DNA of 10,736 nucleotides from Gonium pectorale. Lineage: Eukaryota; Chlorophyta; Chlorophyceae; Chlamydomonadales; Volvocaceae. Under the pieces are notes generated by a model. It was not told where the DNA came from. It was given only the letters and a program-made list of their open reading frames with translations, and searched no databases. The DNA lies in assembly GCA_001584585.1 (NCBI GenBank), contig LSYV01000068.1, positions 564,398 through 575,133 of the forward strand. The letters are read 5' to 3'. Numbering within the stretch: position 1 is the stretch's first letter; each line of letters starts with the position of its first letter. Positions 1 through 7,670 of the stretch are shown here, in pieces. The position numbers were made by a program, and so were the translations under genes.

Positions 1-4
1 CGCC

Positions 5-52
5 CGCCCTGTTGGAAACGTCGCGCCTTCGGGCGTGTATGGCCGTAGAGGC
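5..52 (-). repeat. Dispersed repeat, copy 1 (inverted partner at 7400-7445)
   Basis: The reverse complement of this stretch matches 7400-7445 at about 41 of 46 aligned positions with one 2-base gap. A looser A/G-rich match extends on one side, to about 78 here and about 7370 there. One frame of each copy reads TPEG..FP.GR, so it may derive from an old coding repeat. It lies just downstream of the stop of the minus-strand gene ending at 111. Family unknown. Confidence 0.6.
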
Positions 53-110
53 GGGCTCCCTCTTTCTCCTTTTTCGTGGCTGCGGTGGATGGCTGTCGTC
101 CGACGGCGAC

Positions 111-1154
111 TCAAGAGAGCGGCTGCCGCGGAAGCGGAAGCGGGCTGCCGGCGCTGGCGCCCAGCAGGGGCGTCGGGCGCATCGGCTGCAGCTGCTGCAC
201 CGTTGTGCTGCGGCTGCCGCACAGGCCGTCCGTGGCACGGCGGATCATCGATGCATCGACGGCGGTATTAGGTTTGGCGGCAGCGCGGCCGGACTCGGAG
301 GCGGGGTTGGCGCTGGAGTCATCTTCGGCCTCAACAGCCCGGTACTGTCAGGGCATACATACAAGGATGCGGCTGGAGCGGAGTGTGCATGACAATTTGG
401 TGACAAGAAGCCCCAACGTCTCACATGGATAACAAGGAGTAACATTGGCAGAGGGTAAAGCCAGCCCATTGTTGCTGGACCCCAGACAAAGGGATGGGTC
501 ATTAATGGTAACTGACACCGAGCACGACACCCGCACACCTTGGCGGCCTGCGTGTCGCTGGCCATGTCCTGGACGCCCCCGTCCAGGTGCTGCGCGGGGC
601 ACAAAGGGGTGTGTAGGATTGGATGCTGAACAAGCTCTTACAGTGCTCAAGGTAATTGCAGGTGGCTCTCGCTCTTTGCCCGCTCCGGCCCATAAAGCTA
701 TACAGGCGTGCGCCCGCCTCACCTGCTGCTCGCTACGGCGGCTTAGCTTGGACCGCTCTGCCTGCGTCTGGCACGGCCAGTACGGTGCCTGCTGGGCCTG
801 CAGTATGTCGGGCTGCAGCTACACCTGCACAGGGCGTGGGACAGGGTCGGCAGGGCTTGCGGTGTGACAAATGAGGAAAAGCGTGCCGCTCATGAAATCA
901 TGGGCAGCCGAGTTGTTCACCCAACTCTCTGCATCTCGCTCAGTCCGAGCGGACCGCAGCCCATTGTCCAGCCATAGCACATACTGCTCCTTGGTCGCAC
1001 CTTGGCAGCACCGTTGTCACCGCCGTCTACCCGTCATCGCGCGGACCCCCTTAGGCTGCATGATCTCCTGGTACATGGTCAACGTGGCGGCCGCCAGGTG
1101 GGCGATGACCAGGGGGTCCGGGCGCTCTTCGAAGCGCAAGGAAGCAGCCAGCAT
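111..1154 (-). CDS. Candidate five-exon gene, unknown protein (about 185 aa)
   Basis: Proposed minus-strand exons are 1154-1047, 989-921, 818-723, 589-539 and 344-111. Their lengths (108, 69, 96, 51 and 234 nt) are all multiples of three, so every junction is phase 0. The last three introns are 102, 133 and 194 nt, with donors GTGAAC, GTGAGG and GTGTGC and acceptors GTGTAG, GCGCAG and CTGACAG. The first intron (57 nt, donor GTCCGC) is weak. Without it a single in-frame TGA at 1017-1019 interrupts the frame, so a nonsense mutation is the alternative. Codons are strongly G/C-ending. The product starts MLAASLRFEERPDPLV, has a Gln-rich middle and ends in an Ala/Ser/Pro-rich tail closing LPRQPLS. 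I recognise no domain. The ATG at 1154 is only the first in frame; an upstream exon is possible. The exons from 818 to 111 are the best supported. Confidence 0.5.
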
Positions 1155-1241
1155 TGCGTCAGGAATAGAACGGGGGGGACAGGGTAGGTACGAAGACGCT
1201 CCATTTGTTCAGTTAGCTGGGCACGCCTGCTCTCCCCAAAG

Positions 1242-1269
1242 CGGCGTCCTTTACTACTGGATGGTGAGT
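1242..1269 (+). repeat. Partial copy of the SWIM gene (GVLYYWMVS segment)
   Basis: This stretch matches 1748-1775 inside the SWIM-YqaJ gene, with 25 of 26 bases identical over the core. Both encode GVLYYWMVS and the single difference is a synonymous Tyr codon (TAC versus TAT). Flanking similarity fades quickly. It looks like a remnant of a tandem partial duplication of the downstream gene. Both copies contain GATG-GTGAGT, which resembles a 5' splice site, but in the downstream copy splicing to the nearest AG (62 nt) would break the SWIM frame. Confidence 0.7.
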
Positions 1270-1287
1270 TGGGGTCTGCAGCCACCC

Positions 1288-1530
1288 CCAATCGAATCTA
1301 CGGAACCCCCACGTGCGTCGCCCATCCCATATCACGAATACAGGACTGTATCATGCAAGGAAACGAGCCCGACCATGCGATGATTACACCTGCCCGGCAG
1401 ATTGCACGGAACGAGCTTCCGCCGGGCAGGTGCAATCATCTCATGGTCGGGCTCGTTCCCTTGCATGATATAGTCCTGTATTCGTGATACGGAATGGGCG
1501 ACGCGCGTGGGGTTGCGTTGATCCGATTGG
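1288..1530. repeat. Long inverted repeat (hairpin), 111-bp arms
   Basis: The left arm is 1288-1398 and the right arm 1421-1530, with a 22-base loop. The arms pair with about ten mismatches and one single-base gap, roughly 90 percent identity. The mismatches show no three-base periodicity, so the stem is unlikely to be conserved as protein. Transcribed RNA would fold into a stem of about 110 bp. It could be a foldback or MITE-type element, or a source of small RNAs as known for long hairpins in green algae. No flanking target-site duplication is evident. It directly abuts the duplicated segment starting at 1532. Confidence 0.9.
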
Positions 1531-1531
1531 A

Positions 1532-1612
1532 AACAGCCGAAACGGACAGCCGCAAGAGGCAGTCACAGGTAACAGGCTGGACCGAGACGGCGCAAATGGT
1601 TATATGTTACTG
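1532..1612 (+). other. Coding-like repeat, plus copy (partner at 4264-4350)
   Basis: Read in frame from 1532, this 27-codon segment matches the minus-strand 29-codon segment 4350-4264. Both read NSRNG, then a variable stretch of five or six residues, then (V/I)TGNRLDRDGA, then MLL. Six aligned codons differ only at the third base and are synonymous (CGA/CGT, GGA/GGT, ACA/ACC, AGG/AGA, GCA/GCC, CTG/CTT). The indels keep the frame overall. This pattern points to past selection on protein, not to plain terminal inverted repeats. The family is not recognised; GRKWQSQI in the partner is faintly like an AP2-domain strand. The segment lies about 40 bases upstream of the SWIM-YqaJ start, in another frame. 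Confidence 0.6.
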
Positions 1613-1655
1613 AAGGAGGCCGGCGCAAGCAGGGGGAGAAACATTCGCGGCGCCA

Positions 1656-3971
1656 ATGGCCGAGGTGGCAGCGAATATGGAGAACATGTCGAAGACCCTG
1701 CACGTCGTGGGTATGTTGCAAGCTGTCATGGCACATACCCAGGACAAGGGCGTCCTTTATTACTGGATGGTGAGTGATGGGGCAGATCCCGACTCACCAT
1801 CTGGGGCAAAGCTAGAGGACTTCGCAAACAGCCTCGAGCCGGACCAGCGCCATTACATCACGGACGTAAAGGGGGGTTCTTGCACGTGCTGTGACTTTGA
1901 GGCCCACCGGATGCCGTGCAAGCACTTCTTCATCGTCTTTGGCCGCACGCAGCTGTCGTGGGCTGATGTCCCGGCGCAACTTCTCCAGCAACCTCACCTT
2001 TCCCTGGACCACCATGTCGCCGGGTCCTGCTCGCTCAGCATCCTGCAGCTCCCTGAAGAGCGCGACCGCCTGGAGCGAGAGACGGACGACGCGGCCGACG
2101 AGGCAGCTGCAGCAGCCGAGGCGCAGGCTGCCGACACGGAGGGCGACCTGCAGGATGGGGCACCGCAGGACGGGGCGCTTGAGCGGCGACAGCGTGCAAA
2201 AGCAAGGGAGCTCCTGGGCATCATCCGCGACGGGACATTCACTGCTCCTGCCCACCACCTTCCCACTCTGCTCTCAGAGCTTGAGCAGGTCTGTGACCAC
2301 TTACCCGCACCTCCCAGCCAGCGGGTTTGGAGAGGAGGACACCCGACCTGGAAAGCGTCGGCGAACGGCGGAACCCTTGCAGCCGCAGGCGCAGCCGGGT
2401 GCTGGGCCGTCTAAGAACGCGGCGTCAGGAGCCGCCATGCCTGCCTCCACAGGGGGGCCGGACCTGCATCGGCAGCCTGCCCCACGGCAGCGCCCTGCCC
2501 TTTCGAAGCTGCCCGCACGCGGGTTGCAGCCGCCCGACCTAGCGCAGCTGCCCGCCCCGTTGCAGCTGCGCGCCGCATTGCAGCCGCTGCAGGCGTCGCA
2601 GCTGTCGCAGGCGTCGCAGCTGCTGAAGGCGACGCAGCCGCCGCAGGCGACCCAGCTGCCAGCCCAATCGCAGCTGCAAGCAGCCGAGGAGGCAGCCCAA
2701 TCGCAGCTCCAGGCGTCGCAGCTGCCAGCCCCGTCGCAGTTGCCACAGCCATCACAGGCGCTGGCAGAGTTCGCGAAGTCCAGAGAGGCAGGGGCAAAGA
2801 AAAAGCCGGCGGAGGAGCGACGCCCATTCCCACTGCCCCGGGTGGTGGAGCAGGCCCGTGAGACTGGAGGCAGGCCGGGAGCACCACGTGAACAGCCGCC
2901 AACCTACGATGTGGGGCACGGTGTCAAGCAGGGCAAGCCCAACGTCAACTTATTTGCCATCGCCCATGATGACCTCGCACGCTGCAGCCAAGGCACATAT
3001 GTAACCCTGGCGTCACAGTGGCCGCCCGGCTGTCCCGACCTGGGGAGGCTGCAGCTTAGTGACCTGGCGCTTTTGGCCACCCAGGACAAGGAGGCTGCGT
3101 GCCGCATGGCGCCACAAGGCAGCGCGCTGTGGCATGCGGCCAGGCGATGCAAGGTCACAGCAAGCAACCTGGGTGCATACCTGGGCTTCTGCAAGAAGAG
3201 CGCCGCCAGGGACCTTGGTCTGCCGCCGTACTTGACGGGGCACGACAGGCTCGACATCGTCCAGCGGAGCCTGCAGCCTGGAGAAGGGACACAGCAGGAG
3301 GAGGGGCCGTGCCTTACTTGGGGGCACTTGCACGAGCCGAATTGCATCTGGCAAGTGCTGGAAAACATCCGTGCCATCCCCGGCTACACGTGGGTAAAGC
3401 ATCACATGGTGCTGGAGACGGGCTTCATCAGCCTGCCGCCGCGGGACGGCATGCCACCGCTGGGCGCGTCGCCGGACGGGCTTCTCCTTGCATGGCGCGA
3501 CAATCCCAGCAAGGGGGGAGAGCCAGTGCGGATTGCGCTGGAGTTCAAGTCCCGCTTCCCATTCACCAAGGTGTCGGGCAAAGAGAACGGCGAGGACAGC
3601 TACGTGTGGGCACCCCACAAGCGCTTCCCCGACATCATGCCGCCTACCCACTACGCGCAAGTACAGCTCTCCATGCTGGCGGCACAAGCCACGAGCTGCC
3701 TGTACCTGGAGAACACGGTGCAGAAGACCAACGTGCGCGTGGTGCCGTATGACCCCGTGTGGCTGGAGGCGGCCATCGGGGAGGAGCCTACGGCGGTTGC
3801 CGGGCCCGGGGCGGCGGCATCCGGGCCCACGACGGGCGGCGGTGCCTTGAGAGGGGGGTTGCGGGGCGAGTGTGGCGCAAGTACTGGAGCGCGGGGCACA
3901 CCCCGCCCGAAGACTTTGGCAACAAGATCGACGATGGCCAGCTGCACTCGAGACTGCTAGAGCTCACATAG
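1656..3971 (+). CDS. SWIM zinc finger - YqaJ-type exonuclease fusion protein (frame-disrupted)
   Basis: Part one runs in one frame from the ATG at 1656, which has a good context (CGCCAATGG). A SWIM finger shows as CTC...CKH at residues 76-90 (Cys76, Cys78, Cys88, His90; from nt 1881). An Ala/Glu-rich helix follows at residues 132-185. Near 2289-2335 the coding signal moves to the next frame, at EDTRPGKRRR, a possible nuclear localisation signal. A Gln/Leu/Ala-rich hinge follows, then a YqaJ/lambda-exonuclease fold at about 3100-3760. That domain shows LWHAARR, LTWGHLHE, GASPDG (Asp at 3475), LEFKS (Glu 3541, Lys 3547) and YAQVQ (Gln 3658 and 3664), the usual D...ExK...QxQ nuclease pattern, complete. 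After the G6 run at 3853-3858 the signal moves frame again and reads VWRKYWSAGHTPPEDFGNK to the stop at 3969-3971. SWIM fingers occur at the C-terminus of MULE-type transposases, and YqaJ nucleases in recombination systems. Activity on DNA ends is inferred. The frame changes may be small introns, indels or decay. Confidence 0.85.
2524..2766 (+). repeat. Gln/Leu/Ala-rich low-complexity hinge
   Basis: Imperfect repeats of CAGCTG-type codons encode motifs such as QASQL, QATQLPA and QSQLQA between the SWIM and YqaJ domains. The tract is likely a flexible, disordered linker. The same DNA leaves an open Ala-rich antisense frame, which is a shadow. Confidence 0.75.
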
Positions 3972-4263
3972 GCCGGCTGCGAGCGCGCCAAAGTGGTTGT
4001 CCAATTCGAGAGCGTTCGCGGCCGCGACGCGCGCCAGTTCGTGTAGCCATGTAGCATTAATCACGACATGGCGATTAGCTAGCTGCTCTGTGGCTTCTCC
4101 GGCCTTCGTGGCTAAGTCGCCCCAAATTTGAAGTCGCCCCCCGAGTGCGGTTAATCGTGTTCAGTACTTTGCGGATATATATAGAGCTATATAAACAATA
4201 GACGTTTTTTGAGAAAGCGCCTCGGCAAAGGGCCCCTTTCGCGGACTGTACCGATGGGTCCCC
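3972..4263. other. Noncoding stretch with TATA-like AT-rich patch
   Basis: No supported gene. 4173-4200 is conspicuously AT-rich in this GC-rich window and includes TATATAAA on the plus strand at 4188-4195. It could be a promoter element or simply the 3' flank of the nuclease gene. No TGTAA algal polyadenylation motif is seen in this interval. Confidence 0.3.
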
Positions 4264-4350
4264 AAGTAACATGCAACCACCGACGGCGCCGTCTCGGTCC
4301 AGTCTGTTACCGGTGATCTGTGACTGCCACTTGCGACCGTTACGGCTGTT
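4264..4350 (-). other. Coding-like repeat, minus copy (partner at 1532-1612)
   Basis: This is the inverted partner of the plus copy upstream of the SWIM gene, 29 codons on the minus strand with NSRNG, ITGNRLDRDGA and MLL conserved. It lies inside a minus-strand frame open from about 4503 to 4075, so a minus-strand exon or fossil gene is possible. The outer flanks of the two copies are not similar, and I see no convincing target-site duplication. If it is the right end of a transposon, the element spans roughly 1530-4352. Confidence 0.55.
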
Positions 4351-4475
4351 TCGAGCGGTTGCTTGGCGAGGCGCGGAGAGGGCTCTATCAAGGTAGCCGT
4401 AGTATACCTGTATGATGTTAAAAAAGTGCCCCATAGCCTCATCGGGTGCTAAGGCTCGTACACGTCCTACCGTGG

Positions 4476-4511
4476 CCACGTCCAGGACCACGTCCAGGTC
4501 CACGTCCAGTC
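4476..4511. repeat. 12-bp tandem repeat, three copies
   Basis: Three consecutive 12-base units begin CCACGTCCAG, at 4476, 4488 and 4500, differing only in the last two bases. On the minus strand one frame reads Gly-Arg-Gly-Pro repeats, but no coding claim is made. Confidence 0.85.
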
Positions 4512-5022
4512 ACGACAGGCCCAGCAACTTTCCTGCAGGCTACTTTGCTTCGGCGCGCTTTATGACATATCCCTTTGTAAGCTACGCCCTACTTTCCCTT
4601 TGCGCCGTGACGCAGAGTGGAGTGCCCAGTAGACAAGCTTACCCGCCTCAAAATGGGTGCAACGGGGAGGAGCTGGCAGCCCAGCAGGTGATGGCGGGGA
4701 GGCCCCTCACCGGTAGTCTCCCGGGGGGCGAGTGGAGAGCAAGGGAAGGTGAGGTGGGGAGCAACGGGCATGCCTGGGACTCCCGTCCCCTGTCGCCCAT
4801 ACCCTGACGCGCCGTTTACCCAGCCCAGCCACACGCACCCACTACCCGTAAAGGCAACCGCCCTGTCCCATGATCCTCTACCTTGCCTCTGCGGCTCTCC
4901 CCTGCGAGTCAGCACGGCTGCGTGACCCACCGTGTTCTTCCTACTGCCCCTCCGTACGCTTGCAGACAAAGCAGAAGATCTTGGTTGAAGGCTAAAAAGG
5001 AAACGGAAACAGCTAGCGCTCC
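4512..5022. other. Stretch without a supported gene
   Basis: Open frames exist on both strands. A 279-codon Pro/Ser-rich minus frame spans 4589-5428, and a plus frame at 4650-4740 contains NGEELAAQQ. Neither has a recognisable domain or clear splice structure. It may be intergenic or 5' intron of the downstream plus-strand gene. Confidence 0.3.
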
Positions 5023-5095
5023 GTCGAGGTCTCGGGGTGCATGGAGCTGCTTGTACGCCAGTTACGCACAGCGGCAGCGGGAGCAGAGGGTCAGG
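5023..5095 (+). other. Possible short exon (MELLVRQL segment)
   Basis: From the ATG at 5041 the frame reads MELLVRQLRTAAAGAEGQ and ends exactly at CAG-GTGAGC, a strong donor. The upstream CCGTCGAG could serve as acceptor, which would make the exon start at 5023. The composition is coding-like. It may be the 5' part of the MYND-type gene downstream; the link is inferred from strand and proximity only. Confidence 0.3.
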
Positions 5096-5130
5096 TGAGC
5101 AGAGGGGAGCAAAGGGACTTGGAGGAGCGA

Positions 5131-5155
5131 GGGGACCAAGCAGGGATGGGCAGGG
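5131..5155 (+). other. G-quadruplex-like motif
   Basis: Four runs of three or more G occur with spacers of 8, 2 and 2 bases, inside a purine-rich tract from about 5080 to 5160. The first loop is slightly longer than the usual limit of seven. Confidence 0.3.
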
Positions 5156-5454
5156 CAGCGAGGCCCGGTTGCGGCTTGTGTTGCGGGAGGTGTCCTGGCA
5201 TAGGAGAGGTGCTAATGGAACGGATATCACGGTGGGGTTCAAGGGGAACTTGGTGAAGCTTCTCCGGGTTGGTTGCAGGGTTGCAGGGCAGGTCTTGGCG
5301 CGATGAAAGCCTCCAAATCGTGCTGAATCAACTTGCCCCAACACTGATCTAGCGTCCGCTTTGCTTGCTCTCGGCCCGATCATTCTCCCATTCCCCTCAC
5401 CAACCGCTCCCCTTGGCCCCATTTCCACCAGTTACCATCAACCCACAAGGACGG

Positions 5455-6073
5455 GTACGCCCTCGACATGGGCGGCACGGCCGGCAATCCGCTCACCCGC
5501 CGTACACAACGGAGCCGGGGCGACTGGACTGGAGCGTGTACTTGGAGCCGCGCCGGACGCCCGGACCCACTGCACGGGTTGCCCGACCCCCTTGGAAGCG
5601 GGAGGCACGGAAGCCCGGGAACGCCTCAAGGAGCTGGATCTGGCCGCCGGCGTTTGGGACCAGCAGCATAGCGCATCACACTGGCAGCTTTCACAGTGGC
5701 GGGCAGCCTTCGCCCAGACAGCGTATGCCGGCAGCCTGAAGCTGCGTGGCGGCGACGGCCCTGGCAGCGAGCTTGTGCTGTTGTTGGACGCGGTGCGGGC
5801 GACCGTTATGCGCGGGAGTTGGCGCGGCCATCTGGCCTGGCGGGCGGGTCGGCCGGGGCTGCCACCAGAGCTGGATGGTGAACGCCTCTCTTCGTTGGCG
5901 TGTCGTCGTTGCTCCTGGTCGGCATGTCCAAGGTTGTTCCAGCAACTGCCGCCTTGCCGACTACGGCTTGGAGCTGGCCCCGGACCTGGTTGGCCCGCCG
6001 CCGCATGGAGGCGCTGTGCGCCCTCGCCAGGGTGGCCTGCGGTGTGCTGCTGACCACCAACGGGAACATGCAG
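5455..6073 (+). pseudogene. Coding-like block of an unrecognised protein, probably part of the MYND gene
   Basis: A pyrimidine-rich stretch ending CCCACAAG (5390-5450) precedes the block and looks like a 3' splice site. One frame carries RERLKELDLAAGVWDQQ, SQWRAAFAQTAYAGSLKLRG and LLLDAVRATVM with mostly G/C-ending codons to about 5878. Two later pieces lie in different frames: DYGLELAPDLV (about 5957-5990), then ARRRMEALCALARVACGVLL, ending near NMQ before GG-GTGAGC at 6073. A single extra G near 5990 would explain the last frame change. The block ends at a plausible donor, as an exon should. No domain is recognised. The helical character and position fit the long N-terminal regions of algal MYND proteins, but this is an inference. 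Confidence 0.4.
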
Positions 6074-6075
6074 GG

Positions 6076-6384
6076 TGAGCGGCGAGTGCTCGGGCTTGAA
6101 CGCCGCATATCAGCAACGGAGATGGATGCGCGGGCAGGTACGTCGTCTTGCATGCGCGAGGTGAATAAACGTTGAAGGCTCAGGACGTGGTCCGGTGGTT
6201 CGCAGTTGCTTTTCTCAGCGCGCCCTACCCATCAGCCACCTAACAGGTCCCTTGCTTGAATTCCACTACCTGCCAATAATATCTCTAAAACCTGTCCGTA
6301 AGCGCCCTTACTTCGAACTTGCACGATTGTATACGTCGTGCACTCCGCCCAGGCCGCGAGGCCGGTACTCCTCTGAACTCGTCC
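6076..6384. other. Intron-like stretch
   Basis: This is less GC-rich than its surroundings, follows a donor-like GGTGAGC, and shows no block with coding bias. It fits an intron of the plus-strand gene, or intergenic DNA. Confidence 0.3.
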
Positions 6385-6391
6385 GTACCTT

Positions 6392-6542
6392 GCATGGTGC
6401 CCCAGGCGCCGCGCCCTGCTGCTGGTCAGTGGTCGCTCGACACCGGCTCCACAGCTGCTGGACCCGCAGCGCCTCAGAAGTCGTCACCTGCTGCGGGACC
6501 CTCTGCTTCGGACAAGGCGGGGCGGGCGGCAGCTGTGTCCCC
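6392..6542 (+). other. Possible linker-coding exon
   Basis: One frame reads VPQAPRPAAGQWSLDTGS followed by more Ala/Pro/Ser/Gln-rich sequence including SASDKAGRAAAVSP. It ends at CCCCAG-GTACAA, a possible donor. The composition resembles a disordered linker. Other frames are also open, so the call is weak. Confidence 0.25.
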
Positions 6543-6778
6543 CAGGTACAACTGGTTATGGGTCGGAACGGAATCACGCGCAGGATGTGTTGGGAGGGGT
6601 CTGGAACGGTTCGCTGGAACGGTCCGCAGGGGTCTACAACAATGGTAGAGCTTGTACACCCGCCCTGTGTTGCTGTGCATGTCGAGCCGACTACGGTATA
6701 ACTCTGCAAGGGCGGCTTCACCCCTCATTTACCCCCTGCAAAACAGGGGGAAGTGTGAGCATTCGTCTCTTACTGCAG

Positions 6779-6989
6779 GCTGTTCCGGTAGCACATATAC
6801 AGATAATGTGGTCGTGCAGTGGGATGTCACTACTGACCAGCAGCTTCCGCTACCCATGTTACAACCCGCAGGCACGCGGAGGCGACGGGGGGGGGGGCAG
6901 TGGCGCCGCGGCGGCGGATGCTGGTGATGAGGTGCGTGAGGTCCAGGCGGTGAACAATGCTTCCGGGCAATGCTTTCGGTTCATGAAGC
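6779..6989 (+). other. Possible exon with WD40-like strand and acidic linker
   Basis: A good acceptor (TCTCTTACTGCAG) ends at 6778. The next frame reads AVPVAHI, while a second frame holds SGSTYTDNVVVQWDVTTDQQ, which resembles one WD40 blade (SGS...V.QWDV.T). Across the G11 run at 6887-6897 the coding signal passes to SGAAAADAGDEVREVQAVNN and FRFMKQ, ending at AAGCAG-GTCGGC. The G run is a natural site for a frame slip. A single blade is not proof of a WD40 protein. Confidence 0.3.
6887..6897 (+). repeat. G11 homopolymer
   Basis: Eleven consecutive G. It is a candidate site for an indel or a sequencing length error that would explain the frame change in the surrounding coding-like block. Confidence 0.8.
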
Positions 6990-6996
6990 AGGTCGG

Positions 6997-7399
6997 CGGC
7001 AGCAGGCGGGGATCAGGGTCATGTGGGGCCAGGAGAGGAGCTATTCTTCCGTCCACCTGAAACCTTTGCTGTGGTCACTGCATCCAAACCTCCAAAGAGC
7101 GTAATCCACCCTAGCCATGTCGTGCGCTTCTTGGTCTGCGTCCAGACCAGCTCCACAGAGCTTGACGGAAGTAAGGCCAGGAATTCTCGGACTGGGATAT
7201 TTGCTTCCGCTTGGCCTGCTGAGGGCAATTGCCTGTTGGCATTGGTCTACGGCCTATTGAAGGGGAATCCCTTTTCAGCTTCGGGCGTTGTAGCGTGACC
7301 CCAGCAAAAAGCACCTGGATTTCAGTTACGCCAATCATGCGGTTTGCAGCAACAGGTTTGGAGACCTGGAAAAAGAGAGAAGCAGAAACGGGGAAGGCA
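6997..7399. other. Stretch without a supported gene
   Basis: It has lower GC content and long open frames on both strands, including 200 codons on the minus strand at 7713-7111, but no recognisable motif or splice framework. It may be an intron of the decayed MYND-type gene. Confidence 0.3.
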
Positions 7400-7445
7400 G
7401 CCTCTACGGACATACACCCGAGGGCGTGATGTTTCCAGCAGGGCG
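7400..7445 (+). repeat. Dispersed repeat, copy 2 (inverted partner at 5-52)
   Basis: This is the partner of the reverse complement of 5-52. One frame reads LYGHTPEGVMFPAGR; the first copy in a matching frame reads YTPEGATFPTGR. The substitutions in the shared peptide include conservative changes, so an old coding origin is possible. It lies in a region that otherwise looks intronic. Confidence 0.6.
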
Positions 7446-7670
7446 CCGAGTACAGGGCATGGCGGGCGGGCCTGGATTGCAAGGCAGGATTGGGGCCGCA
7501 GTCGTTCTTGTTTCGGGGGTGAAGTCTGCCGATGGCTTTGTTTACGGCAAGGGCAGGAGCCGGGCGAAGAGGTCCCTGGTGGTGGCCACCTTCGACTCGA
7601 GCTTCCACAACACAGGGAAGCAGTGCAGCGGGCGGGAAGCACATGCGTTCTGCGCCATTGCTCTCAACAG

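Noticed and set aside
12..432. Three overlapping plus-strand frames of 78-126 codons
   Set aside because: Low-complexity Ala/Arg/Gly composition. The opposite strand holds the last exon of the minus-strand gene with better codon bias.
1770..1831. GTGAGT...CAG as an intron inside the SWIM gene
   Set aside because: Removing the 62 bases would shift the frame before the SWIM finger. The unspliced frame reads through to a perfect CxC...CxH.
2411..2902. 163-codon minus-strand Ala-rich frame
   Set aside because: It is the antisense shadow of the CAG/CTG-rich hinge of the SWIM-YqaJ gene.
3013..3687. 224-codon minus-strand frame
   Set aside because: It is the shadow of the YqaJ domain, whose sense strand carries the full set of nuclease motifs.
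1530..4352. Simple terminal inverted repeats of a DNA transposon
   Set aside because: The repeats lack matching outer flanks or an evident target-site duplication, and their differences are codon-structured. Kept only as an alternative explanation.
4589..5428. 279-codon open frame on the minus strand
   Set aside because: It is Pro/Ser/Leu-rich with no recognisable motif, and the opposite strand is purine-rich, which keeps such frames open by composition. Plus-strand exon-like signals overlap it.
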